Positions 55,243 to 63,964 of a stretch of DNA of 64,000 bases are shown piece by piece. The DNA is from JACKIC01 sp964392305. Its GTDB lineage: Bacteria > Planctomycetota > UBA1135 > UBA2386. The position numbers and the translations under genes are program-made. The stretch spans positions 190,279-254,278 of the forward strand of contig CAYMPV010000003.1 of assembly GCA_964392305.1 (NCBI GenBank). The letters are read 5' to 3'. How positions within the stretch are numbered: the stretch's first letter is position 1; every line of letters begins with the position of its first letter. The notes under the pieces were generated by a model. The model ran no database searches. It was given only the letters and a program-made list of their open reading frames with translations, and was not told the origin of the DNA.

Positions 55243-56016
55243 GTACTGTCCGAGAACTGCGTCGACGTCATTCCGCCATCCTACGCCACCGGCGGCACCC
55301 GTGGCCAGATCTCGCCGCACGCACGCCATCCGCGCCCAGGGACATGATGCGCAGCAGGACCCCGAGCCGCGTGGCGCCCAACACCTCGCCACCACCGCAG
55401 GGCGCACGGCCACGCATCCTGATACACTCCCCCCGCGTCCGAGCCACCTGTCCAAGCCCACCTCCAAGCGGCTCATCCCCCGCTACCCGAGGTGCACCTT
55501 GGCCCAGAAGCCATCCCCGCCCGTCGAGACCGTCGCGATCGACCGGCTCTACTGCTCGCCCACCAACCCGCGTCGGAACGAACCGGCCATCCCCCACGTC
55601 GCGGCCTCGCTGCGGCGGTTCGGCTGGCAGCAGCCCATCGTCGCCCGCCGTTCCGGAGAGGTGGTCGCCGGAAACACTCGGCTGAAGGCAGCCCAGTCCC
55701 TCGGCATGACCGAGGTGCCGGTGTGGTGGTTCGACGGCGACGATCTTGCCGCGACCGCCTACCAGATCGCCGATAACCGTACCCACGAGTTCGCGGAGTG
55801 GAATGACGCCGAGCTGGCCGCCCTGCTGCAACAGCTCAAGGCCGAGGACGCGCTCGACGGGGTCGGCTACACCGAGGAGGACATCGACGCGCTGGTGCAG
55901 GAGCTGCGGGACCAGGAGGAGGTCGACAAGGACCTCGACGACGACGGCCCCGACGAGCCGCCCACCGTCGCGGCGGCGAAGCTTGGCGACCTGTGGCACC
56001 TCGGCGAACACCGCCT
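55243..56016 (+). repeat. Direct repeat (about 780 bp), truncated copy
   Basis: This comprises the leader (from the GTACTGTCCGAGAACTGCG region) and the first 170 or so codons of the methyltransferase gene. It is over 90 percent identical by eye to 56757-57536. The two copies bracket the Imm27-like and membrane-protein genes. Confidence 0.8.
55499..56016 (+). pseudogene. ParB-domain methyltransferase, copy 3, truncated
   Basis: From TTG 55499 the ParB-like domain and acidic linker are intact (GEVVAGNTRLKAA, DKDLDDDGPDEPP), but similarity ends abruptly in LGEHRL just before the methyltransferase domain. The frame then reads about 60 unrelated residues to 56197. Catalytic DPPY and FSGSG are missing, so no methylation is expected. 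A ParB-domain-only protein could still be made. Confidence 0.85.
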
Positions 56017-56017
56017 T

Positions 56018-56334
56018 CCGCCGGCTATCGCAGTTCGATGTCGATGCCGTGCCACTGGCCGACACGCCATCGAGACTCTCGGTCGCAAGCACATCAATCT
56101 GCAGCGCCAGGCATCTCCGCACTTCCTGCGCACGTGCTCAGTAATCACCTCCCGTAGAGCCGGAGGCCCGCCCCCATGCATATGCGACTGCGGATAGCAT
56201 AGCTCCCGGTCGTCATTCGGGTCGCGGCAGATCGTGTCCCAGCCGGTGACCGCAGACCCAAGCTCCACGAGATAGGTCGTCACCAGTTGGTGTATGCGGC
56301 CACAAGTCTCGTCCGCCACAAGCCCCCTGCCCAT
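56018..56334 (-). CDS. Imm27-like toxin-immunity protein
   Basis: ATG 56334 opens a frame whose first 70 residues (IHQLVTTYLVELGSAVTGWD, ICRDPNDDRELCYPQSHMHG, GGPPALREVI) closely follow the Imm27 pattern (W..L.rDP.DgR.WEltYPqs.mHGGGPP.L). Imm27 proteins neutralise polymorphic or contact-dependent toxins. The reading frame runs on antisense through the truncated methyltransferase without its own stop until 55867, so its natural C-terminus was lost or shifted. No matching toxin gene is visible nearby. Confidence 0.7.
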
Positions 56335-56381
56335 TGGCTCCTCGGAACCCCGAATCTCCGCTTCCTATGGATCTGTGCTCA

Positions 56382-56735
56382 TCACCTCAACCGGAAATAC
56401 TCGGACAAAGCGTCCAGTCTTTGCCATGTCACAACAAACAAGGTGAAGAGGTTGGCAGTTACACACAAGGCTAGGACACAGCGACTCAAGGCCGAGGCCC
56501 GCCGCCATATCATCACCGCGGCAATCAACGCGGCCCCAGCGTAGTCCATGGAGTTTTTCGCGAGCTCCAAGAATTCACTGTAGAGATGCATGACAGATCC
56601 GCATCCCCAGATGAGGTAGTAGTTCCAAAATGGCACCAGTGTCATGCAAAACACCAGGATGACGACCAATGCAGCCCCGGGTGACGAGCGCCTCGCCGCC
56701 TCCCTATTGGACGCCGTCACCGACGGTCGGCTCAT
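56382..56735 (-). CDS. Small membrane protein beside Imm27 gene
   Basis: This is a 117-residue protein from ATG 56735, 47 bases upstream of the Imm27-like gene on the same strand. Hydrophobic segments are ALVVILVFCMTLVPFWNYYL, DYAGAALIAAVMIWRR and LALCVTANLFTLFVVTW. No family is recognised. Together with the immunity gene it forms a short lower-GC insert between the two 780-bp repeats. Confidence 0.55.
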   Translation of the reverse strand: MSRPSVTASNREAARRSSPGAALVVILVFCMTLVPFWNYYLIWGCGSVMHLYSEFLELAKNSMDYAGAALIAAVMIWRRASALSRCVLALCVTANLFTLFVVTWQRLDALSEYFRLR

Positions 56736-56756
56736 GACAGGTCCACGCTTGAGGCC

Positions 56757-57536
56757 GTAGTGTCCGATAACTGCGCCGACGCCATTCGGCCATCCTACGT
56801 CACCAGCGGCACCCGTGGCCAGATCCCGCCTCACGCACGTCATCCGCTCCCAGGGACATGCTGCGCAGCAGGACCCCGAGCCGCGCGGCGCCCAACACCT
56901 CGCCACCACCGCAGGGCGCACGGCCACGCATCCTGATACACTCCCCCCGCGTCGAGCCACCCGTCCAAGCACCACCTCCAAGCGGCTCATCCCCCGCTAC
57001 CCGAGGTGCATCTTGGCCAAGAAGCCATCCCCGCCCGTCGAGACCGTCGCGATCGACCGGCTGTTCTGCTCCCCCACCAACCCGCGCCGGAACGAACCGG
57101 CGATCCCCCACGTCGCGGCGTCCCTGCGCCGGTTCGGCTGGCAGCAGCCGATCGTCGCGCGTCGCAGCGGTGAGGTTGTCGCCGGCAACACTCGGCTGAA
57201 GGCAGCCCTGTCCCTCGGCATGACCGAGGTGCCGGTGTGGTGGTTCGACGGCGATGACCTGGCCGCGACCGCCTACCAGATCGCCGACAACCGTACCCAC
57301 GAGTTCGCGGAGTGGAACGACGCCGAGCTGGCCACCCTGCTGCAACAGCTGAAGGCCGAGGACGCGCTCGACGGGGTCGGCTACACCGAGGAGGACATCG
57401 ACGCTCTGGTGCAGGAGCTGCGCGACCAGGAGGAGGTCGACAAGGACCTCGACGACGACGGCCCCGACGAGCCGCCCACCGTCGCGGCGGCGAAGCTTGG
57501 CGACCTGTGGGTGCTCGGCGAACACTGCCTGCTCTG
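56757..57536 (+). repeat. Direct repeat (about 780 bp), copy within complete gene
   Basis: This is the counterpart of 55243-56016. It includes a likely -10 element (GATACACT near 56935) and the leader ending in GAGGTGCATCTTGG at the start codon. Confidence 0.75.
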
Positions 57537-58287
57537 CGGCGACTCGACGAAGCTGAAGGACGTGCTGCGCGTCATGGCCGGCGAGAAGGCCGCGCTCGTC
57601 GCGACCGACCCGCCGTACCTCGTCGACTACACCGGCGAGCGCCCGAACGACTCTGGCAAGGACTGGACCGACACCTACCGCGAGATCGACATCAAGGACG
57701 CGGACGGGTTCTTCCGCTCGGTGTTCAAGAACGTGCTCGAGGTGCTGGGCCCCAAGGGCGCGCTCTACTGCTGGCACGCGCACAAACGGTGCGGCGACAT
57801 CCAGCGCATCTGGCGTGACCTGGGCATCCTCGACCACCAGCAGATCATCTGGGTGAAGCCGACGCCGGTGTTCGGGCGCGTCTACTGGCATTTCCGCCAC
57901 GAGCCGTGCGTCATGGGTTGGCGACAGGGCGACAAACCGGATCACGACGGCGTGCATGAGCACGACTCGGTGTGGGAAGTGGACTGGGAAGGCAAGGCGC
58001 GGATCTCCAGCGATCACCCAACGAGCAAGCCTGTCGAGCTCTTCGTGCGCCCGATCAAGAAGCACACGAAGGTCGGCGACGTTGTGTTCGAACCGTTCTC
58101 CGGCTCGGGCTCGCAGCTGATCGCCGCCGAACGCACGGGCCGTCGTTGCCGCGCGATCGAGATCAGCCCGCCCTACGTCGGCGTCGCGATCCGCCGCTGG
58201 GAGAAGGCGACCGGGCTGCAGGCCACCCTGGACGGCGATGGCCGCACGTTCGCCGAGATCGCCGCCGAACGCGGGGTGACGCCATGA
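57013..58287 (+). CDS. ParB-domain DNA methyltransferase, copy 4
   Basis: This is a 424-residue full-length paralogue from TTG 57013 after GAGGTG. ParB-like motif GEVVAGNTRLKAA, acidic linker, catalytic DPPY and SAM-binding FEPFSGSGS are all present. It differs from copy 1 mainly near the target region (ISSDHPTSKPVELF versus TSEGVAHPMVKPVDLF) and agrees there with copy 2. The stop overlaps helical protein A by 4 bp, restoring the three-gene module. It probably methylates adenine or cytosine amino groups; specificity is unknown. Confidence 0.9.
   Translation: MAKKPSPPVETVAIDRLFCSPTNPRRNEPAIPHVAASLRRFGWQQPIVARRSGEVVAGNTRLKAALSLGMTEVPVWWFDGDDLAATAYQIADNRTHEFAEWNDAELATLLQQLKAEDALDGVGYTEEDIDALVQELRDQEEVDKDLDDDGPDEPPTVAAAKLGDLWVLGEHCLLCGDSTKLKDVLRVMAGEKAALVATDPPYLVDYTGERPNDSGKDWTDTYREIDIKDADGFFRSVFKNVLEVLGPKGALYCWHAHKRCGDIQRIWRDLGILDHQQIIWVKPTPVFGRVYWHFRHEPCVMGWRQGDKPDHDGVHEHDSVWEVDWEGKARISSDHPTSKPVELFVRPIKKHTKVGDVVFEPFSGSGSQLIAAERTGRRCRAIEISPPYVGVAIRRWEKATGLQATLDGDGRTFAEIAAERGVTP
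57655..57875 (+). repeat. 221-bp invariant block, copy 4
   Basis: This is identical to 6751-6971 and 16046-16266. Confidence 0.9.
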
Positions 58288-59033
58288 GAGGCAAGAAGCG
58301 CCTGCAGGCCGCGGCGTCTCGCATCGGCCAGCTCCCGGTCCAACTGCGCGCGATCGACAGCGCCTACGCGCACTTCCTCGACGCCGGCATCCTCCCCAAC
58401 AACGACACGCTCGCCGGCGCCGTACTGAACCGGGTCCTGCACGCGAGGAAACCCGAGCCCGAGCACCAAGCCGAGATCCGTGCGCTCGGCCTGCACCAGC
58501 CCTACGGCACGACGCGCGAGATGTTGTTCCGCGAGGCGATGTGCTCCTTCGAGCCGGTGCGCAACTTCGCCCGCTTCCTGCTCCGCGCAGCCGTCGAGGC
58601 CGGCCACGACCCCACCGATCCCTGGCTCATCGGCCCCGAGTTGGAGGAGTCGGACTTCTCGCCCGTGTGCTTGCGCCTCATGGGTTGGCCGGACGACTTC
58701 GTGCGCCCCGAGCACCGCGACCAGTTGCAGCGCGTGCTCACGCAGCAGGCGACCGAGGCCGAGACCAAGCCCAAGAACGACGACGAGTGGGACCGTCGCG
58801 CGGGAGCTGCGCTGGCAGCCTTCCTCAACCACGGGACGATCCCCGACTCGCGCTACCTGCTGTTCGTGCTGACCACGTGCGAGGGGTTCGCGCTGCATGC
58901 GCACTACGTGGGCAGGTGCGGTGACGAACTGCTCGCTGCCTACGAGGCCGTGGCGACGGCCAAGGGCAAGCAGCGGGAGGCCGCGCTGCGGCACCTCAGT
59001 GCCTTGCAGGCCAAGGCGGAGTTCGGCAGATGA
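58284..59033 (+). CDS. Methyltransferase-associated helical protein A, copy 2
   Basis: This is a 249-residue close homologue of 7389-8141. The ATG overlaps the methyltransferase stop (ATGA), and the stop overlaps protein B. Conserved blocks are MRGKKRLQAAASRIGQLPVQ, YAHFLDAGILPNNDTLAGAV, LHQPYGTTREMLFREAMCSF and RLMGWPDDFVRPEH. Residues 150-165 differ most. The paired conservation with its methyltransferase indicates that the module moves as a unit. Function is unknown. Confidence 0.75.
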   Translation: MRGKKRLQAAASRIGQLPVQLRAIDSAYAHFLDAGILPNNDTLAGAVLNRVLHARKPEPEHQAEIRALGLHQPYGTTREMLFREAMCSFEPVRNFARFLLRAAVEAGHDPTDPWLIGPELEESDFSPVCLRLMGWPDDFVRPEHRDQLQRVLTQQATEAETKPKNDDEWDRRAGAALAAFLNHGTIPDSRYLLFVLTTCEGFALHAHYVGRCGDELLAAYEAVATAKGKQREAALRHLSALQAKAEFGR

Positions 59034-59830
59034 GCCGCGCTCGCATCAAACGCGTCGGCCGCGTCCGGGACGCCGTCGATGCATCGCCGGTGCGCCGGCA
59101 TCTGCTCAAGGAGGCGTACGAGTGGTTCACGCTGTTCGGTGAGCTGGTCGACGACGACCACGTCGCGTTCGAGGTCGTCGAGAAGGCGCTACGTGGCGGT
59201 GCCGACGCACCTCTCGATGCCGACGACAGGATCGCCGAGCGCGCGAAGAAGGCCCGCCTCACCTACCACCAACGGACACGGCCAAGCGAGACGTGGCCGC
59301 CATCCGTGCGGGCGATGATCTTCGACGAGGCGCTGTTCGAGGTGGAGCCCATCCGCAAGCTCGCGCGAGCTGCGATCGCCCTTGAGGTGGTCCACGGCGG
59401 CGATGTCGAGAACCCTGCCTTCATGGCCCGGTTCGGGATCCCCGGCTACGGGTGCGTCGCGATGCACATCATGCGGTGGCAGGACCGGCTGTCGGTGGCA
59501 CCCTACGAGGACGAGGCGACGCGGCTGTTCGTGCGGCTCGACAACGTGCGCGGGCGCATCGACCAGGGCGACCCGGACTGGAGCACGGTGCAGGCAAAGG
59601 CGATCGTGGCCTTCTACCGGAACGGCGAGCTGCCGCATGACGAGCTGCTCCTGGAAGCCGTGCTCGTCCACGTGGGCATCGACCTGCTTCGCGCCCACAA
59701 GCGTGGGAAGGACGTGGCCGAGGGGCTCGAGTTGATCCGCGAGCTGGAGCTGGCCGAGGGCGAACCCACGGACACACAGCTTCGGCAACTTGCAGCTTTG
59801 GCGGGGTCAAGAATGAGCTTCCTCACCTGA
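59030..59830 (+). CDS. Methyltransferase-associated helical protein B, copy 2
   Basis: This is a 266-residue close homologue of 8138-8974, starting in an ATGA overlap. It shares LKEAYEWFTLFGELVDDDHV, MIFDEALFEVEPIRKLARAA, MARFGIPGYGCVAMHIMRWQ and AHKRGKDVAEGLELI. The C-terminus is different (LRQLAALAGSRMSFLT against an Ala/Gly/Ser tail in copy 1), suggesting a boundary of exchange. No enzyme motif is visible. Confidence 0.75.
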   Translation: MSRARIKRVGRVRDAVDASPVRRHLLKEAYEWFTLFGELVDDDHVAFEVVEKALRGGADAPLDADDRIAERAKKARLTYHQRTRPSETWPPSVRAMIFDEALFEVEPIRKLARAAIALEVVHGGDVENPAFMARFGIPGYGCVAMHIMRWQDRLSVAPYEDEATRLFVRLDNVRGRIDQGDPDWSTVQAKAIVAFYRNGELPHDELLLEAVLVHVGIDLLRAHKRGKDVAEGLELIRELELAEGEPTDTQLRQLAALAGSRMSFLT

Positions 59831-60063
59831 CCTCGGTTGGGGAGAAGTGCCATGAATGCGGGCGCGCCCTGGGCCCATGCGCCCAATACTGCAAGCCGAA
59901 ATGATTTCCAGGGAACATGTTGCGCAGTTGTATTCGTCTTGTCCCAGCCGCGGGTCCGCGCGTCGTTCTACGCGCGGACGTTCACGGCGCACCAGCACCC
60001 GGGCCCGGTCGCGATCGGGCCCGCCTGCCATCCCCAATTGACCCGCTCGTGCAGAGAACCAAC

Positions 60064-62070
60064 ATGAAAGCTGTCCTGATTGCGGCGCTCGCCGCCGCCA
60101 CCTTCGCCTGCTCGGCCCTGAGCCAGGTGACCATTCCGCCGCACGCCTCCGTCTACAACGGATACAGCCGCGGCTACATCTTCACCGCGAACACCAACTT
60201 CATCATCAACCAGCTGGAACTGCCGCTCGACGCGCAGCAGGCTGGCGACACCGCGAGCTTTGTGGTGCGCGTGAACGGCGTGCAGGTGTTTTACAGCGCT
60301 GGCACGGCTGGCCCCTCGGTGCCGTGTTCGATCCTCGTCAACAACGCTGACATCGTCGACGTGGTCGGCAACTGGTCGCCTGCGGTGCCGGGTACGTTCA
60401 CCGCGCACAATTCGTACGGCAGCACGGCGCCGTACGCGACGACGATCCTGGGCGTGCCGCACACGCTGTATCGCCAGGGAGTGCAGAACGACATCGGCAA
60501 CCCGGCCTGGGTGCAGGGCACGCAGTGGCTCTATGCGGCGCCCACGACGTCCGGCTCGATCGGTCGTGTGCTCATGTACGTGTCGCCGCAGACCGGCACG
60601 TTCGTCAACTTCACGAGTGACGTCACCACCGGCCCGACGCCGCTGACGGTGAACTTCACCGACCAGACCTACACCAGCGACCCCGCCGGCATCACGGCGT
60701 GGGCGTGGGACTTCGACGGCGACACCGTCATCGACAGCACCGCGCAGAACCCGAGCTTCGTCTACACGACCTGCGGCACCTACGACGTCACGCTGACCAC
60801 GGTCGATGCGACCTTCGGCGTCAACACGGTCACCAAGACCGCCTTCATCACCACCGACTCGATCACCGCGAGCTTCACCTACGCGCTGATCGCTCCGGGC
60901 GTGATGCAGTTCACCGACACGTCGACGCCGACGCCGACCAGTTGGGCTTGGGATCTCGACGGTGACAGCGTCATCGACGACACCACGCAGAACCCGGCGC
61001 ACTTCTACCCGGCGGCTTGCACCGCTGCGACCGTCAGCCTGACGGCGAGCCGCCTGTGCGGCCCTGCCGACACGGCGACCAGCTCGATCGTGATCTCGCC
61101 GAGCACGCTCGCCGCGACGAGCCTCGGTGGCAACGGCACGACCGGCGCCTCGGCCGGCAACGTCTTCGACGTGCAGGTCGTCAACCCGGACGGTGTCAAC
61201 ATCTGCGCCGTCACCTGCCGCCCCTACAACTACACCGGTCCGTTCACGATGGACCTGTACGCGTCGGATGGCAGTTACCTCGACATGGTCGGCGGTGTGG
61301 TCCGCCACTCGGTGCCCAGCGCCTGGCGCCTGATCGGCACCGGCACCGCGGTCTCCGCCGGTGGCACGACCACGACTGCCCAGCTGACCTTCGTGCCGCT
61401 GACCAGCAATGCCTACTTGCCTCAGGGCAACTACAGCCTGGCGGTGATGATGACGTTCCAGACGGGCAGCGCCGGCGTCTGCTACACCACCGGCTCAGCC
61501 GCCAACTGGGGGCCGTTCGCCGACAGCAACATGATCATCAGCCCCAACCCGACGGTGGCCGGTGGTGCGGGCAAGTACAACCTGTTCGGCACCGGTGCCA
61601 ACTCGCCGCGCATCTGGAACGGCGCGTTCCACTACTCGACGTGGAACGACGACGGCGCCGCCGGCATCGGCTTCGCCGGCACGGGCTGCGCCAACTCGTT
61701 GGGCCAGGTCTCGGCGATGACGCCGAGCGGCAACCCGACGATCAACTCGTCCCTGACGTTGACCGTCAACAACCTGCCGTTGTCGAACGCGATCATGTGC
61801 ACGGGCTTCGGCAACACGACGTCGCTGTTCGGCCCGCTGCCGCTCGACCTGACCTCGATCGGCGCGCCGGGCTGCTTCCTGCGCGTGTCGACCGAAGCGC
61901 CGCTGTTCCTGGCCGGCGCTGGCAACCAGGTCGTCTGGAACTTCAACATCCCGAACGACCCGGCGTTCTCGGGTCAGCAGTTCTTCAACCAGGCGATCGT
62001 CATCGACCTGGCGGCCAACGCGGCCGGCGCGGTGATGTCGGACGCGACCGGCATGCTGATCGGCAACTGA
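60064..62070 (+). CDS. Secreted PKD-repeat protein
   Basis: This is a 668-residue exported protein with signal MKAVLIAALAAATFACSALS. Two PKD domains occupy about residues 180-340 (VNFTDQTYTSDPAGITAWAW with DFDGDTVIDSTAQNPSF, then MQFTDTSTPTPTSWAWDLDG). A beta-sandwich region follows, and then a C-terminal domain beginning GFAGTGCANSLGQVSAMTPS and ending FFNQAIVIDLAANAAGAVMS. That terminal domain recurs in many planctomycete exported proteins and supports the taxonomic guess. It is probably an adhesin-like or cell-surface protein. A hairpin terminator follows. Confidence 0.8.
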   Translation: MKAVLIAALAAATFACSALSQVTIPPHASVYNGYSRGYIFTANTNFIINQLELPLDAQQAGDTASFVVRVNGVQVFYSAGTAGPSVPCSILVNNADIVDVVGNWSPAVPGTFTAHNSYGSTAPYATTILGVPHTLYRQGVQNDIGNPAWVQGTQWLYAAPTTSGSIGRVLMYVSPQTGTFVNFTSDVTTGPTPLTVNFTDQTYTSDPAGITAWAWDFDGDTVIDSTAQNPSFVYTTCGTYDVTLTTVDATFGVNTVTKTAFITTDSITASFTYALIAPGVMQFTDTSTPTPTSWAWDLDGDSVIDDTTQNPAHFYPAACTAATVSLTASRLCGPADTATSSIVISPSTLAATSLGGNGTTGASAGNVFDVQVVNPDGVNICAVTCRPYNYTGPFTMDLYASDGSYLDMVGGVVRHSVPSAWRLIGTGTAVSAGGTTTTAQLTFVPLTSNAYLPQGNYSLAVMMTFQTGSAGVCYTTGSAANWGPFADSNMIISPNPTVAGGAGKYNLFGTGANSPRIWNGAFHYSTWNDDGAAGIGFAGTGCANSLGQVSAMTPSGNPTINSSLTLTVNNLPLSNAIMCTGFGNTTSLFGPLPLDLTSIGAPGCFLRVSTEAPLFLAGAGNQVVWNFNIPNDPAFSGQQFFNQAIVIDLAANAAGAVMSDATGMLIGN

Positions 62071-62117
62071 CCGCCGTTCCAGACGGTGACTGGCCGGCGT
62101 GAGCTGGCCGGGTCAAC

Positions 62118-62159
62118 ACACGACAGGCTGGCGCCCTTGGGTGCCGGCCTGTCGTGTTT
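62118..62159 (+). terminator. Rho-independent-type terminator
   Basis: ACACGACAGGC (62118-62128) pairs with GCCTGTCGTGT (62147-62157), followed by a short T-run, 48 bases after the PKD gene stop. Confidence 0.75.
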
Positions 62160-62384
62160 CCGCATTCCGGAGGATCGCGGGGTTCGCGAAAACTCATCCA
62201 AGCCAGGTGCGCCACATGCTGGAGGGAATGTGCCCCTGCGAGCACGATGCGTCTTCCCCCCAGCGCCCTTGAACGAGGGCCGCTGCGATGCTCACCGGCG
62301 CCCGCATCAAGCTCGACCCAATTCTCGGACCACGCCATGGGCGAAGGCACCGGCGGATTCGCTACCTTTGCCTCCCCGCAGCGG

Positions 62385-63074
62385 CTACATAGCTTCACGG
62401 AGGACCCATGCGATATTCTGTACGAACACCAGCACAACCAAGACGCCACCCACGATGTAGGCGACAAGGCTGGCGACCATCGCGCAGCGACGCTTGGACT
62501 CAGCGGCACTCCACACGTGCCAGAACGCATTCCTCGTTTCCAGATCGTTACCTAACCGCAGGTTTCCTTCCTCGAAGTAGATCCACTTGAACTCAAAAAA
62601 CGTCGCGGTGTACGGGTGGTAGTCGATGCATGCAGACCTTCCTAGCCGCCGAACCACGGGGTCCGGCGTAGTGTTGGACCCTCTAACAGTCTCCTTGTCC
62701 TCCGCCACCTGTTCGGCAAGCCGCAGCAAGTGTTTGTCGTCCCTGCCGGCAGCTTCGAACTCCCCCCAGTCGGCGTAGTCGCGAATGATGCCCGGGCATC
62801 GGAGGTCGAACAGGACAGTCGCAACGGCCCACAAAACCGAGGCCCAGAACAGAAGCTGCCAGGCAAATGGCAGGTGCAGACTCTCCACGACTTGGCGAGC
62901 CCAGCCGCCCTCCACCACCCGCTCCTTCAACGCATGGACCAAGCGCGCCGCGATCGGAACCCCAACCATCCAGACGTACGAGGACCGAACGATGCGGTTC
63001 TTGCCAAGTCCACGAATAAGCGACCACCGCAAGCGTCCCGGCGTCTCCCGGCTATAGTTCTCTTGCTTACCCAT
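62385..63074 (-). CDS. Cassette-borne membrane protein (229 aa)
   Basis: ATG 63074 is chosen; ATG 63119, closer to the attC end at 63134, is possible. Membrane segments occur near the N-terminus (VWMVGVPIAARLVHAL, LPFAWQLLFWASVLWAVATV) and at the C-terminus (CAMVASLVAYIVGGVLVVLV), with a soluble middle (YADWGEFEAAGRDDKHLLRL, YHPYTATFFEFKWIYFEEGN). No family is recognised. It is the distal cassette gene of the right array. No attC could be identified after its stop, in 62160-62384. Confidence 0.6.
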   Translation of the reverse strand: MGKQENYSRETPGRLRWSLIRGLGKNRIVRSSYVWMVGVPIAARLVHALKERVVEGGWARQVVESLHLPFAWQLLFWASVLWAVATVLFDLRCPGIIRDYADWGEFEAAGRDDKHLLRLAEQVAEDKETVRGSNTTPDPVVRRLGRSACIDYHPYTATFFEFKWIYFEEGNLRLGNDLETRNAFWHVWSAAESKRRCAMVASLVAYIVGGVLVVLVFVQNIAWVLREAM

Positions 63075-63133
63075 TTTCGCAGTAGGTCTGGACACAGCTC
63101 TGGGGAAGACTCGGCCCATAGAAACATGTGCCG

Positions 63134-63230
63134 GCCCAACGTCGTTGACCTGAAGCCGCGCGTCCAACGTCTCTGGCGCTGAGCCGCGAGCGCAGCTGCG
63201 GCGCTCGCCGGCTGCATGGTCTTGTTGGGC
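63134..63230 (-). repeat. attC site with duplicated right core
   Basis: On the minus strand GCCCAACAAG (63221-63230) opens a 69-bp site ending at ACGTTGGAC (63162-63170). Arms GCAGCCGGCGAGCGCCGC and GCGCTCGCGGCTCAGC pair. A second half-site continues to a second core, ACGTTGGGC, at 63134-63142. It lies 8 bases after the stop of 63239-63460. Confidence 0.8.
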
Positions 63231-63238
63231 GGCGCAGA

Positions 63239-63460
63239 TCATCCAGCCAGTCCGCCTGGCTTGCAAACCCGCTGCCGTTGTGCGGCAGCACGCCGGCTCT
63301 GACGAACGACCGCAACCGAGAAGAGGACTGCACCCAGCGTCACTCCGCGGCGAAGGCCTGAACTCGCATCGGGCAGCAACACATGCAAGCACACGGTTGC
63401 GAGCGCAGCAGAGACTGCTGCCGCAACCGCGACCAATGCCATGTACTTCAAGAAAGGCAT
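63239..63460 (-). CDS. Cassette-borne two-helix membrane protein (73 aa)
   Basis: ATG 63460 lies 30 bases after the attC core at 63491. Two membrane helices (YMALVAVAAAVSAALATVCL, RRGVTLGAVLFSVAVV) and a basic tail are visible. Its stop is 8 bases before the next attC, so gene and cassette coincide. An upstream extension to 63562 would read through the attC hairpin and is rejected as the start. No family is recognised. Confidence 0.6.
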   Translation of the reverse strand: MPFLKYMALVAVAAAVSAALATVCLHVLLPDASSGLRRGVTLGAVLFSVAVVRQSRRAAAQRQRVCKPGGLAG

Positions 63461-63490
63461 GTCAGTGCCGTGGCGGGCGGTGGAGCGGCC

Positions 63491-63560
63491 GCCCAACGTC
63501 TTTGACATTGAGCCGCGAGCGCCGCTTGGGGCGCTCGCCCGCTCCCACGCCTTGTTGGGC
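63491..63560 (-). repeat. attC site
   Basis: On the minus strand GCCCAACAAG (63551-63560) to ACGTTGGGC (63491-63499), 70 bp. Inner arms GAGCGGGCGAGCGCC and GGCGCTCGCGGCTC pair, with one extra base on the left arm as expected for attC polarity. It fits the consensus RYYYAAC...GTTRRRY exactly and starts 5 bases after the stop of 63566-63964. Confidence 0.88.
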
Positions 63561-63565
63561 ACATC

Positions 63566-63964
63566 CTACGCTGGGCGCATGCTCGCTGCACGACCCATCG
63601 CTAGCTTTGCGAGCCCTACGACCGGCATGAGGACTACGGCAACGATGCTGACTCGACTGCAAAGCCACGGGAACATGGGGTCGATCGCGCTGGGATCGTC
63701 GGACAACCAGAACGCCGGCATGATCCATCCAGCGATGCCTGCCCAGTAGACGAGCAGCACCCAAGACTCTGCGACTCGCCACCCGCCCTGCAGCAGGAGC
63801 AAGAGCGTGCATGCGCCCGCGACGAGATGCGTCATAATCATGATGCAACCCAAGCCCATGTCGGGGCCTGGATCCGAGTAGCCGTAGCACCACTCGGGGG
63901 CGATCACATAGCAGACGAAGGCCAAGCCGTAGCTCGCTGGCCCGACCCTCGGGGAACACCTCAA
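63566..63964 (-). CDS. Cassette-borne membrane protein, possibly 5'-truncated
   Basis: This is an open frame of up to 132 codons with four hydrophobic segments (YGLAFVCYVIAPEWCYG, MIMTHLVAGACTLLLLL, WVLLVYWAGIAGWIMPAFW, VSIVAVVLMPVVGLAKL). The frame is open right up to the insertion-sequence-like repeats at 63961, and no good start with a ribosome-binding site is present, so the original 5' end was probably removed by that element. It is a multi-pass membrane protein of unknown function and the proximal cassette of the right array. Confidence 0.55.
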   Translation of the reverse strand: MRCSPRVGPASYGLAFVCYVIAPEWCYGYSDPGPDMGLGCIMIMTHLVAGACTLLLLLQGGWRVAESWVLLVYWAGIAGWIMPAFWLSDDPSAIDPMFPWLCSRVSIVAVVLMPVVGLAKLAMGRAASMRPA

